From positions 1-64,000 of the forward strand of contig JADLHJ010000027.1 in NCBI GenBank assembly GCA_020848835.1: DNA of 64,000 nucleotides, read 5' to 3'. A program made the position numbers and the translations under genes. Positions 7,355 to 17,718 of this stretch are shown here, piece after piece. Position 1 is the first letter of the stretch, and every line of letters starts with the position of its first letter. The stretch is from Candidatus Hydrogenedentota bacterium (lineage in GTDB: Bacteria; Hydrogenedentota; Hydrogenedentia; Hydrogenedentales; SLHB01). Below the pieces are notes generated by a model. That model had not been told where the DNA came from. It saw only the letters and a list, made by a program, of their open reading frames with translations, and made no database searches.

Positions 7355-9097
7355 ATGAATCGTCGGGACTTTTTCAAAACCAGTTTCGCCGGAGCGGCGA
7401 TGGCGTCGATGGGAGGAAGCATGGCAGCAACGGCACAGGCAACAGACCGGCAACGGCCTTTCTTCGACAAGTCGCGGATCGAGGCGCGCAATCGAAACCG
7501 ATCGACGGTGGTATGCCAGCACGGCATGGTGTGCGCGAGTCAGCCACTTGCGGCGATGGCGGGGATCGATGCGTTAAAAGCGGGCGGCACCTGTATCGAT
7601 GCGGCGATCACCTGCAACGCGGCGCTGGGCGTTGTCGAGCCTGCGAGCAACGGTATCGGCGGGGACCTGTTCGCGATTATCTGGATCGAGAAAGAAAAGA
7701 AACTTTACGCGCTCAACGCGAGCGGACGCTCGCCCTACGATTGGAACCTTGATGAAGCCGCCAAGCTGAATCTCAAAGACATTCCCGGCAACAGTCCGTT
7801 GTCGTGGAACGTGCCGGGTTGCGTGAGCGGCTGGAAGATGTTGAGCGAACGTTGGGGCAAATTGGGTCTAGCAAAGTGTTTGGAACCGGCGATTGCGTTG
7901 GCGCGCGATGGATTTCCGCTTTCGCCGATCATTGGAACGGCGCAGTTCAGTTCCTGGACCAGCGAAATGGCGCCGCAGATGGCGAAGGTTTATCACCCCG
8001 ACGGCAAGCCGTTGCACTACGGCGAGATTTTCAAGAACCCGTTGCTCGCGAACAATCTGTCCGCGATTGCAAAAGATGGGGCAGCCGCATTCTACGAAGG
8101 GGAAATCGCACAGGCGATTGTAAAGAAGTCGCAGGAACTCGGCGGCAAGATGAGTCTGCGCGATCTGAAAGATCACACCGCAAACTGGGTTGATCCTGTC
8201 AGCACCAATTATCGCGGTTGGGACGTGTGGGAAATTCCGCCCAACGGGCAGGGTATTTCCGTGCTGCAGATATTGAATATGCTCGAATTGTTCGACATTG
8301 GGAGTATGCAGCCGAATTCCGCGGAGCAGCTTCATTTATTCATCGAGGCAAAGAAACTTGCGTATGAAGATCGCGCGGTGTACTACGCCGATCCCGAGTT
8401 TGCCGATGTGCCGGTGAAGCAGCTCATTTCCAAAGAGTATGCGAAGGCGCGCGCGAAGCTGATCGATCCCAAGCGCGCCGCGACGGACGTGAAATACGGC
8501 GATCCGAAGCTCGACTCCGACACGATCTACATGTGTGCCGCCGACGGCGAAGGCAACATGATCTCGTATATCCAAAGTAATTATGCGGGTTTTGGTTCGC
8601 GCATCTGCCCTGATGGTTGCGGCTTCGTGATTCAAAATCGCGGCGAAGGCTTCTCTCTCGATCCGAAACACCGCTGCAAACTCGAACCGCACAAGCGTCC
8701 CTTCCACACGATCATTCCCGCGTTCATGACGAAGGACAGCAAACCGGTGATGGCCTTCGGCGTGATGGGCGGCGACTTCCAGCCGCAGGGGCACAGCCAG
8801 GTGACGATGAACATGATCGACTACGGCATGACGCCGCAGGAAGCGGGCGACCAGCCGCGCGTGAGTCACGATGGCAGTTCGTCGCCGTGGGGCGGTCACA
8901 TGGAAAACGGCGGACGCTTGAAGTTCGAGAATGGGTTCGACGATTCCGTGAAGCAGAAGCTCGCGGAGATGGGACACCAAATCTCGGATGGTGTCGATTC
9001 ACACGGCGGGTATCAGGCAATCTGGCGCGAAGATGATCCCTTGCGTTATTTCGGCGGGACCGATCCACGGCTCGATGGCGCGGCATTGGGTTATTGA
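7355..9097 (+). CDS. ggt: Gamma-glutamyltransferase family hydrolase, Tat-exported
   Basis: A 580-residue N-terminal-nucleophile hydrolase of the gamma-glutamyltranspeptidase family, which cleaves gamma-glutamyl bonds such as those of glutathione after autoproteolysis into two subunits. The N-terminus is a twin-arginine signal (MNRRDFFKTSFAGAA), so export is likely. Family landmarks include ASNGIGGDLFAI, SPLSWNVPGCVSGW, and the processing site SDTIYMCAADGEGNMIS. Its first threonine aligns with the nucleophile; the next position, usually Thr, is Ile, which also varies in YwrD-like members. The conserved GVMGGDFQPQGH is present. GGAGGG lies eight bases before the chosen ATG. The stop overlaps the start of the ComB-like gene by one base, indicating translational coupling. 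Confidence 0.88.
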   Translation: MNRRDFFKTSFAGAAMASMGGSMAATAQATDRQRPFFDKSRIEARNRNRSTVVCQHGMVCASQPLAAMAGIDALKAGGTCIDAAITCNAALGVVEPASNGIGGDLFAIIWIEKEKKLYALNASGRSPYDWNLDEAAKLNLKDIPGNSPLSWNVPGCVSGWKMLSERWGKLGLAKCLEPAIALARDGFPLSPIIGTAQFSSWTSEMAPQMAKVYHPDGKPLHYGEIFKNPLLANNLSAIAKDGAAAFYEGEIAQAIVKKSQELGGKMSLRDLKDHTANWVDPVSTNYRGWDVWEIPPNGQGISVLQILNMLELFDIGSMQPNSAEQLHLFIEAKKLAYEDRAVYYADPEFADVPVKQLISKEYAKARAKLIDPKRAATDVKYGDPKLDSDTIYMCAADGEGNMISYIQSNYAGFGSRICPDGCGFVIQNRGEGFSLDPKHRCKLEPHKRPFHTIIPAFMTKDSKPVMAFGVMGGDFQPQGHSQVTMNMIDYGMTPQEAGDQPRVSHDGSSSPWGGHMENGGRLKFENGFDDSVKQKLAEMGHQISDGVDSHGGYQAIWREDDPLRYFGGTDPRLDGAALGY

Positions 9098-9846
9098 TGA
9101 AGTGGCATTTGATCGCGGGGGAGGACGGTTGCCGGTTCGCCGTTGAAAACAAATGCGTCGCGATTATCGTGGATGCCCTGCGCGCCAGCGCAACTGCCGC
9201 GTACATGCTCCACGCTGGCGCGACGGAAATCCTCGCCGTGCGCGAGGTCGATGAAGCCTTTGAACTGCGGTGGGACTATCCGGCGGCGTTGCTCGCGGGC
9301 GAGCGCGGCGGGTTGCCGCTGCATGGATTCGACCTGGGAAATAGCCCGCGTGAGGTCGCCGGTGTTCGTAGTAAGCGCGTCATCTTTACTACGACGACAG
9401 GCGCGGGCCGCTTAGTGCAGGCTTACGGCGCGCACGCGGTGTACATGGGATCGCCAGTTAACGCGGCGGCCGTCGCAAAGGCGGCGCTCGCGCATCGGCG
9501 CGATATTGTTTTGGTCCCCGCAGGACTGATGAGCGATCCCACATATAGCGCGCAGGAAGATTGGGTAGGCGCGGCGGCGATAGCGATGGCCGCTCGCCAA
9601 CTCATGGGGGATCTGGAACTAGGCGAAGGCGGGCACAAGTACACCTACTGGAACGACCGCATTCTGTGCGATGGGATTCTCGAACTGTTTGAAGCAGCGC
9701 CCCACGCGCAAAACCTGCGCGACGTCGGCATGGCCGATGACATTACGTTCTGTGCGCAACTCGATTCGGTGCGTTCCGTGCCCATGGCCTCCGGTGCACA
9801 AGGCGTTGCAGTGCGCGTAATTAACGGATCAGCGCAGTTAGGATAG
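9097..9846 (+). CDS. 2-phosphosulfolactate phosphatase family protein (ComB-like)
   Basis: A 249-residue protein with the ComB signature: VAIIVDALRASATAAYMLHAGA near residues 21-44, then VREVDEA, GGLPLHGFDLGNSPREV, and TTTTGAGRLVQAY. In methanogens ComB dephosphorylates 2-phosphosulfolactate in coenzyme M synthesis and needs magnesium. Bacterial homologues often lack the rest of that pathway and their substrate is unsettled. No comA, comC or comDE homologue is in this window. The ATG shares a base with the ggt stop codon, so the two proteins are probably made together, possibly linking it to sulfur-compound turnover. Family call is firm, substrate open. Confidence 0.85.
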   Translation: MKWHLIAGEDGCRFAVENKCVAIIVDALRASATAAYMLHAGATEILAVREVDEAFELRWDYPAALLAGERGGLPLHGFDLGNSPREVAGVRSKRVIFTTTTGAGRLVQAYGAHAVYMGSPVNAAAVAKAALAHRRDIVLVPAGLMSDPTYSAQEDWVGAAAIAMAARQLMGDLELGEGGHKYTYWNDRILCDGILELFEAAPHAQNLRDVGMADDITFCAQLDSVRSVPMASGAQGVAVRVINGSAQLG

Positions 9847-9856
9847 CGCAATAAAT

Positions 9857-9933
9857 GGGCACGGGCGTCCCGCCCGTGATTTTTACACAATAACCCCACG
9901 GCCCCGCATCACGGGCGGGACGCCCGTGTCCCC
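9857..9933. repeat. Nested inverted repeat (REP-like) between genes
   Basis: Two copies of a 22-base element face each other at 9857-9880 and 9908-9933. Each contains CACGGGCGTCCCGCCCGTG or its complement, which is itself an 8-3-8 palindrome. The whole can form either two small hairpins or one long stem with a loop of about 27 bases. There is no T-run on either side. The structure resembles a bacterial interspersed (REP/BIME-like) element rather than a simple terminator, though it may still limit transcription between the ComB-like and DUF1501 genes. Confidence 0.7.
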
Positions 9934-9993
9934 TTAACGCGCTAGACCCCAGCTGTGGAAGTATTGGATAATGGCATCGAAGGCTTCTATGTG

Positions 9994-11430
<1,437 letters not shown>

Positions 11431-11454
11431 CGTTTCACTAAAGGAGCCGACGGT

Positions 11455-12096
11455 ATGTTGAGCGATCCGATCATGTACCGGCTACATACCGTCTTCGAGT
11501 ACTACGAGACAGAAGTTGCCATGTCGAAACTCGAGGGTTTCCTGTACGAAATGCAGGGCTTCACGCTAATGGTGCTCGCGGAACAAGGGCCGGGCGCGGG
11601 CGCGATCGTGGAGATTGGCAGTTTCAAAGGTAAATCCACCGGGTGGCTTGCGAAAGGAACCAAGAAAGCGTCGCGCGAGAAAGTCTTCGCAGTCGATGCT
11701 TTTACAGGTTCGCCGGAACACCAGCCGGGCATGGGCTGCGAAGACCACGATATCGTGCGCATCGGAACAACGCTGGAAGCCTTCAAGCGAAATATCGCGG
11801 CAATCGGCGTGGACGACTACGTCGAGACTATCGTCGCAAAATCGGAAGACGCTGCAGCGACGTGGCAAGGGCCGATACGTTTACTGTTCATCGACGCGGA
11901 TCATTCGTATGAGGCGTCGAAGCTCGATTTCGATCTTTGGACGCCGCATGTCGTGCGCGGGGGGCTAGTTTGCCTGCACGATATTGGGCACTGGGACGGG
12001 GTGACGGAGTTTTACGATCGCGAAGTGAAGACCAATCCCGCCTATCGCGAAGTGTTGAACGTGATGGGGCTTGTCGTACTGGAGAAGCTTTCCTAA
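11455..12096 (+). CDS. Class I SAM-dependent methyltransferase (Methyltransf_24-like)
   Basis: A 213-residue soluble protein with the Rossmann-type methyltransferase core. AIVEIGSFKGKST (about residues 50-62) is the SAM-binding glycine-rich loop, VFAVDAFTGSPEHQ follows as motif II, and IRLLFIDADHSYEASKLDFDLW is the acidic motif III/IV. The IDADHSY pattern is typical of Methyltransf_24 enzymes acting on small molecules or glycans. AAAGGAG stands eight bases before the ATG. It begins 24 bases after the DUF1501 stop and is probably cotranscribed. The substrate is unknown. Confidence 0.82.
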   Translation: MLSDPIMYRLHTVFEYYETEVAMSKLEGFLYEMQGFTLMVLAEQGPGAGAIVEIGSFKGKSTGWLAKGTKKASREKVFAVDAFTGSPEHQPGMGCEDHDIVRIGTTLEAFKRNIAAIGVDDYVETIVAKSEDAAATWQGPIRLLFIDADHSYEASKLDFDLWTPHVVRGGLVCLHDIGHWDGVTEFYDREVKTNPAYREVLNVMGLVVLEKLS

Positions 12097-12228
12097 CATG
12101 CCCTCCGCGAAAAGCGGAACCATTTTCGCGCATTGTGGATAGTTCGTGTATACTCTGACGCTTTCGTACTCATTTGAATTTGCACGGAGGATGTTCCGGC
12201 TGGACGCGGGCCCAGCCCACGTTTCAGT

Positions 12229-13932
12229 ATGCCTCGATTCTTACCTAAATCCGTTGTCTGCTACCGCGAAGGCTACACGAAGCCGCGCGTGACCGCCGAC
12301 CTTGTCGCGGGCGTTACTGTTGGAATTATTGCGCTTCCCTTGGCGATGGCGTTCGGCATCGCATCCATACCCGAATCTGTCGCAGTAAAAGAGGGCATCT
12401 CTCCGCCTGCCGTCGGAATGTACACCGCGGTAGTCGCGGGGCTAATCGTCGCGCTGTTTGGCGGCAGCCGCGTGCAAATCGCCGGGCCGACGGGCGCGTT
12501 CATCGTCATCATCTATGGCATCGCGCAAAAACACGGGTTTTCAGGACTCGCAACCGCGACGTTGATGGCGGGGTTGATCATCATCGTGATGGGTCTGTCC
12601 GGTTTCGGCGCGATGATCAAATTCATTCCGTATCCGGTCACGACCGGCTTCACTACGGGCATTGCCGTAATTATCTTCTCGTCGCAGATCCGCGACTTTT
12701 TTGGGCTCGCCATGAAAGAGGTGCCCGCAGAGTTCATCGCAAAGTGGCAGGCATACGGCGCCAGCGCATCGACATGGGACGGTTCAACATTTGCTGTTGG
12801 CGCGGGATCCCTCATTCTTCTGATGGTTGTGCAGCGCTATATCAAGCGCTTGCCTCCCGCGATTACCGCAGTCGTCGTCATGACGGCGATTGTGTGGATA
12901 CTTAAGCTACCTGTGGCGACGGTCGGCTCGCGCTTTGGCGACCTGCCGCGCACCTTGCCTGTGCCGCACATGCCCGCCTTCAGTTTTGATCTGGCCATGC
13001 ACTTACTGCCGGAAGCCGCGACAATCGCCTTTCTCGCATCGATCGAATCACTACTCTCGGCGGTAGTCGCCGACGGTATGATCGGTGGAAGGCACAAAGC
13101 CGACTGCGAACTGGTTGCGCAAGGACTCGCCAACGTCGGTTCCGTGGTATTCGGCGGCATTCCTGCAACCGGCGCCATCGCGCGCACCGTGGCGAACATC
13201 CGGAGCGGCGGCCGTACACCGTTGGCGGCCGCGGTGCATTCGGTGACCCTCGTTGCCGTGATGGCCGCGCTCGCGCCCCTGGCGGCCCACATTCCGCTGC
13301 CAACGCTAGCGGCCGTGCTCATGCTCGTTGCATACAACATGAGCGAGATCGATCATTTCCGTTCGATCCTGCGCGCGCCCGCAAGCGACGTTGTAGTGCT
13401 ACTCGCCACGTTTGGCCTGACCGTGTTTACCGATTTGACGAAAGCCGTGGGAGCGGGCGTGGTGTTGGCGTCGGTCCTCTTCATGCGCCGCATGGCCGAA
13501 GTATCGACGGTTTCCGAAATCACGGACGAAATCGACAAACAGGACGAAGACGAAGACGATCCCGACGCTACGAGCAAGAAGGACGTGCCCGCGGACGTGG
13601 ACGTGTTCGAGATTAATGGGCCATTCTTTTTCGGTGTCGCGGACCGCTTGAAGGACGTCTTACGGCAGCAACAGCCTCCTCCCAAGATATTCATCCTTCG
13701 CATGCGCAAAGTGCCCGCGATCGACGCCAGCGGCATGCAAGCGTTGCGTGAATTTCATTGGAAGTGTCAACGCCAGGGCATCACGTTGATTCTCTCGGGC
13801 GTGCATTCTCAACCGCACGAAGCCCTGGAAAACAGCGGCCTGCTCGATCAGATCGGCGATGAGAATGTGAAGTCCCACATTGACCTCGCCCTAGACCGTG
13901 CTCGGGAAGTGCTTGCCACAAAAGCGGTGTGA
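12229..13932 (+). CDS. SulP-family anion transporter with STAS domain
   Basis: A 567-residue inner-membrane protein of the SulP/SLC26 family, which carries sulfate, bicarbonate or related anions. The membrane domain fills about residues 20-425 with ten or more hydrophobic helices. The opening DLVAGVTVGIIALPLAMAFGIA and QIAGPTGAFIVII match the family's helix 1 and 3 signatures. An acidic linker (DKQDEDEDDPDATS) leads to a C-terminal STAS domain, about residues 455-560, containing FILRMRKVPAIDASGMQAL. The serine in DASG is the position phosphorylated in STAS antagonists. It appears to be a single-gene unit with a 130-base upstream gap. Which anion it moves cannot be told from sequence. Confidence 0.9.
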   Translation: MPRFLPKSVVCYREGYTKPRVTADLVAGVTVGIIALPLAMAFGIASIPESVAVKEGISPPAVGMYTAVVAGLIVALFGGSRVQIAGPTGAFIVIIYGIAQKHGFSGLATATLMAGLIIIVMGLSGFGAMIKFIPYPVTTGFTTGIAVIIFSSQIRDFFGLAMKEVPAEFIAKWQAYGASASTWDGSTFAVGAGSLILLMVVQRYIKRLPPAITAVVVMTAIVWILKLPVATVGSRFGDLPRTLPVPHMPAFSFDLAMHLLPEAATIAFLASIESLLSAVVADGMIGGRHKADCELVAQGLANVGSVVFGGIPATGAIARTVANIRSGGRTPLAAAVHSVTLVAVMAALAPLAAHIPLPTLAAVLMLVAYNMSEIDHFRSILRAPASDVVVLLATFGLTVFTDLTKAVGAGVVLASVLFMRRMAEVSTVSEITDEIDKQDEDEDDPDATSKKDVPADVDVFEINGPFFFGVADRLKDVLRQQQPPPKIFILRMRKVPAIDASGMQALREFHWKCQRQGITLILSGVHSQPHEALENSGLLDQIGDENVKSHIDLALDRAREVLATKAV

Positions 13933-14178
13933 AGCATTGGAGACGCCTCAGTTGGGTCGGGGCGCACCTCTTCGCTGACGATCCCCCTTTGTTCGTTTAA
14001 CCTCTTGACGATCAATGAGCTAGGCTGGTAGGCTATTGGGCTTTCCGGGCCTTTGTGCGTGCGGCATGGAGTTTGCTTTTTCGCGGCGGGGAATACCGTC
14101 GGGCGAACGAACGGAATCTATCCAATGCCGCCGCGGTGGCCGGTATTCCAAACACCAAGTCAATTCGGGAGAACAGGG

Positions 14179-15138
14179 ATGATCAGAGCCGAGAGCCTGT
14201 CGATGCATTACGGGCCGGTGCAGGCGCTGCGCAATGTATCGTTCGAGGTGAAAAAGGGAGAGATCGTCGGTCTACTGGGACCGAACGGCGCCGGTAAATC
14301 GACGACGATGAAAATCCTAACGACCTACCTGCACCCGTCGAAGGGGACAGCGAAAGTTGGGGGGATGGACGTCCTGGAAAATCCCCTGGGTGTCCGCAAG
14401 ATCATCGGGTACCTGCCCGAAATTCTGCCGCTGTATATGGACATGGAAGTGAAGGGGTACCTCAACTTCGTGGGAAAGGCGCGCGGATTGAGCGGCGCGC
14501 GATTGCGCGAGCGGACCGATGTAGTGCTCGATGCTTGCGGCCTGCGACACATGTACCGGAAAGTCGTGCGCGAGTTGTCGAAGGGGTACAAGCAGCGCAC
14601 TGCGTTGGCGCAGGCGCTGATTCACGATCCCGAAATCATCATCCTCGACGAACCGACCTCTGGTTTGGATCCGCACCAGATCGTCGAAATTCGCCAACTC
14701 ATCAAGAACCTCGCACACGGCAAGACCGTGATTCTCTCTACGCACATTCTGCAGGAAGTGGAAGCCACCGCGGACCGCATCGTGATCATCAGCCAGGGAC
14801 GCATCGTCGGCGACGGCACTTTGGAAGAACTGCGCGACCGGGCAACATCCGAAGAACGCACGCGCGTATCGGTATTGGGCAAACGCGAGGACACCGAGCG
14901 GCTGTTGTCGGGCATCGAGGGATCTCGCAAAGTGGATTACATCGGCGATGAGGACGGCTTCTCAACCTTCGTGCTGCACGGCAAGCCGGGCTCGCAGTTG
15001 TGGCGCGAAGTGGGCAAGCTGGCGCGCATGAAGAACTGGGAGCTGCGCGAGTTGACCGATCGCCCGCTGACGTTGGAGGAAACATTCTTGAAATTGACCG
15101 AGAAAGCCCAAGGCGCGGGAACGGGAGCGCAGTCATGA
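14179..15138 (+). CDS. ABC transporter ATP-binding protein, GldA-like
   Basis: A 319-residue ATPase with Walker A GPNGAGKST near residue 36, signature loop LSKGYKQR in place of LSGGQ, Walker B IIILDEPTSGLDP and the switch histidine in ILSTHIL. The KGY signature and the roughly 80-residue C-terminal extension are typical of ATPases paired with GldF/GldG-type permeases. The start is set at the ATG preceded by GGGAG with a seven-base gap; a longer TTG-initiated frame is unlikely. The stop overlaps the permease start in an ATGA, indicating coupling. In gliding Bacteroidetes GldA-GldF-GldG supports motility; elsewhere the complex's cargo is unknown. Confidence 0.88.
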   Translation: MIRAESLSMHYGPVQALRNVSFEVKKGEIVGLLGPNGAGKSTTMKILTTYLHPSKGTAKVGGMDVLENPLGVRKIIGYLPEILPLYMDMEVKGYLNFVGKARGLSGARLRERTDVVLDACGLRHMYRKVVRELSKGYKQRTALAQALIHDPEIIILDEPTSGLDPHQIVEIRQLIKNLAHGKTVILSTHILQEVEATADRIVIISQGRIVGDGTLEELRDRATSEERTRVSVLGKREDTERLLSGIEGSRKVDYIGDEDGFSTFVLHGKPGSQLWREVGKLARMKNWELRELTDRPLTLEETFLKLTEKAQGAGTGAQS

Positions 15139-17666
15139 GCAATATCAGAACAATCATTCGCAGAGACCTCGGCGCGTACTTCACGTCGCCGATTGGTTAT
15201 ATCTTTATCATCGTATTCCTGGCGATTAGCGTCGGGTTGTACATCACCTCGTTCTTTACCTTCCCCGTCGCGGACATGCGCTCCTACTTTGGCAACTTGC
15301 CCTTGATGATGTGCATCTTCATTCCCGCGATCACGATGCGAGTTTGGGCCGAAGAACGCAAGGAAAACACCTGGGAAATGCTGCTCACCTTCCCGATGCG
15401 CGCGTGGGAACTGGTGATCGGAAAGTTTCTGGCGACATTGACGTTCTTCGCCATCACTCTCGCATGTACGTTTACCGTGCCGCTGATGTTGATGGTGCTG
15501 GGCAACCCGGACAACGGCGCTGTGTTTGGCGGTTACTTGGGCACCCTGTTGCTCGGCGCGTTTTTCCTGTCCATCGGCATTTTTGTTTCCGGTTTCTGCC
15601 GCGACCAGATCGTCGCGTTTGTCGTGTCGTTGCTGGTGTGCTTTACGATCTTTCTGCTCGGCACAAACTTCATAGCCGCGTATATCGACAGCTACGCGCC
15701 CGGCGTCGGTGCGACGCTGAGCAGCCTGGTCGGCATGGTCGAGCATTACAACACCTTCACGCGCGGCGTACTCGAATTTGTAGATGTCGTGTACTTCGTC
15801 GTTTGGACGGTCATGTTCCTGTTCCTGAACATCATGTACATCGAACAGCGCAACCGTCCCGGCGCGCGCGCGGCCTATGCTTCCGCCGTTGTGTTGTGCT
15901 TCGGCATTGGCCTCGCATTCAATTGGCTTGTCGCGGATACCAGCTTTATGCGCGTGGACATGACGGAAGACGACAGCTACACCGTGTCGCCCGCGACGAA
16001 GACCATCCTCTCCCAACTCGAATCGCCCGCGCAGGTGAAACTCTATATTTCGTCGCGCGAAGAAATGCCCACAGCGTTGTCAACGCTGGAACGCGATATC
16101 ACCGATAAACTCGAAGAACTGAAATTCGTCGCGCCGAACAAGATCGAGTTCACGGCCGTATACATGCGCGCGGCGAATGCGCTCGCGTCGCAGGATGAAA
16201 TGCTCGGCGCCGAAGACGAAGAAAAGAAAGAGGGTGAATCGAGCGACGCCGAGAAACTCGAAAAGCGCATGCTGAAGAAGGGTGTGCAACCTTTCATGGT
16301 GCAGGCGATGCAAAACGACGAAATCTCGCAGAAGCCGGTCTATTCGAGCATCGGCGTGGGCTATCGCGACGCGAAAGAAGAGATTATTCAGCCGGTGATG
16401 CCGGAGACCTTGCAGGAGCTCGAGTACCGGCTCGTGAACACGATATTCAAGATGTCGCGCAAAGAGCCCGCGACGGTCGCGCTGGTCGCGCCGAAAGAAG
16501 CGGTCAACATTCCGCCGCAGATGCGCGCGCTTTACGCGCAGATGGGCCAGCCCGTTCCGGAGAGTGAAGACCCCTACGAGTATTGCCAGCGCATTCTCGA
16601 ACAGGAGAAGTACAAAGTCGAACGCGTAGAACTCACGCAGCAGAGTCCGCTGCCGGAGAAGTACGACACGCTCGTGGTGATCAACCCCCGCGAGTTTAAC
16701 GAGCGCCAGAAATGGGAAATCAGTCGCGCCATCGCGTCAGGCAAGAATGTTGTCATCGCGGTGCAAGAGTACGAATGGGACTACAAAGTAACTCCCGAAG
16801 GCAACGTAAATCTCACCAAGCGCGAGCAGAATCCAAATGTCGATGATTTGCTGACTGCATACGGGCTAGGTGTCAGCAAAGATATTTTGATGGATACCAA
16901 CAAGGTGCCCCTCACAGTGCGCAGCGGCAATCCGCTCGAACAGTTGATGGGCGGCGGCACGACACTGAATCTGCCGATGCATATGCTCATCAACAATTCG
17001 ACGATGAACCCGGGCGCGCCGATGACGAGCCGCCTCTCGAGCGTGTTCTACCTCTGGGGCACCGCGCTTGAGCTCAACAACGACGAATTGGCTAAACATG
17101 GTCTAAAGGCCGAAACAATCATGTCCACCACGGATCGCGCCTGGACAGTGCCAGCGGACAAGAAACTTACGAATGAAGACATAGCAGGTGGACCCGGGAA
17201 GTCCTATCCACTGATGGCACAAGTCACAGGGCAGTTCCCGGATGCATTCAAGGACAAGCCGCGTCCCGCGTGGCCGCCTGCGCAGCCGCAACCCGGCATG
17301 CCGCCAACGCCCCCTGAGCCGGAAACAGGCGAAGCGCCGGCGTTAACGCCTGCACCAGGAAAACTTGTCTTGCTGGGTTGTTCGCAGATGTTCAACAAGA
17401 ACTTCATCCAGGGCAGCAACCTCGAGCTGTTTCTGAACTGCGTTGACAACCTGACCTTGGGCGACGATATCGTGAGCGTGCGCGGCCGCAAGCCGATCGA
17501 TCGCGCGATTGACAAGCCGAGCGATGGCCAGCGCGCATTTTGGAAGTTCATGAACTATGCGGCAGTGAACATTCTTGTCGCATCGATTGGGATTGGCACG
17601 TGGGCGGCGCGCAAGCAGTCGCGTAACGCGTACACGATGTCGTACCAGTCGCAGAATAACGGGTAG
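15135..17666 (+). CDS. Fused ABC-2 permease and GldG-like auxiliary protein
   Basis: An 843-residue protein that joins a GldF-like permease to a GldG-like domain. About residues 1-245 form the permease with six hydrophobic helices (for example SPIGYIFIIVFLAIS and MMCIFIPAITMRVWAEERKENTWEML, the latter typical of ABC-2 permeases). Another membrane segment follows at about 252-275, then a large extracytoplasmic region starting DMTEDDSYTVSPATKTIL. It contains the auxiliary domain with FNERQKWEISRAIASGKNVV. A proline-rich linker lies near residues 710-735, and a final membrane helix around 810-830. In many genomes these are separate genes. It overlaps the ATPase gene by four bases. Confidence 0.86.
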   Translation: MSNIRTIIRRDLGAYFTSPIGYIFIIVFLAISVGLYITSFFTFPVADMRSYFGNLPLMMCIFIPAITMRVWAEERKENTWEMLLTFPMRAWELVIGKFLATLTFFAITLACTFTVPLMLMVLGNPDNGAVFGGYLGTLLLGAFFLSIGIFVSGFCRDQIVAFVVSLLVCFTIFLLGTNFIAAYIDSYAPGVGATLSSLVGMVEHYNTFTRGVLEFVDVVYFVVWTVMFLFLNIMYIEQRNRPGARAAYASAVVLCFGIGLAFNWLVADTSFMRVDMTEDDSYTVSPATKTILSQLESPAQVKLYISSREEMPTALSTLERDITDKLEELKFVAPNKIEFTAVYMRAANALASQDEMLGAEDEEKKEGESSDAEKLEKRMLKKGVQPFMVQAMQNDEISQKPVYSSIGVGYRDAKEEIIQPVMPETLQELEYRLVNTIFKMSRKEPATVALVAPKEAVNIPPQMRALYAQMGQPVPESEDPYEYCQRILEQEKYKVERVELTQQSPLPEKYDTLVVINPREFNERQKWEISRAIASGKNVVIAVQEYEWDYKVTPEGNVNLTKREQNPNVDDLLTAYGLGVSKDILMDTNKVPLTVRSGNPLEQLMGGGTTLNLPMHMLINNSTMNPGAPMTSRLSSVFYLWGTALELNNDELAKHGLKAETIMSTTDRAWTVPADKKLTNEDIAGGPGKSYPLMAQVTGQFPDAFKDKPRPAWPPAQPQPGMPPTPPEPETGEAPALTPAPGKLVLLGCSQMFNKNFIQGSNLELFLNCVDNLTLGDDIVSVRGRKPIDRAIDKPSDGQRAFWKFMNYAAVNILVASIGIGTWAARKQSRNAYTMSYQSQNNG

Positions 17667-17718
17667 CGGAAAAGGACATGCCGCGCCACACGTGCGGTAT
17701 TGACGGAGGCATACATCG

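Noticed and set aside
14937..16016. A 359-residue minus-strand frame rich in His, Gln and Arg
   Set aside because: It is antisense to the ABC ATPase and permease genes, and its composition is that of a reverse-complemented membrane protein.
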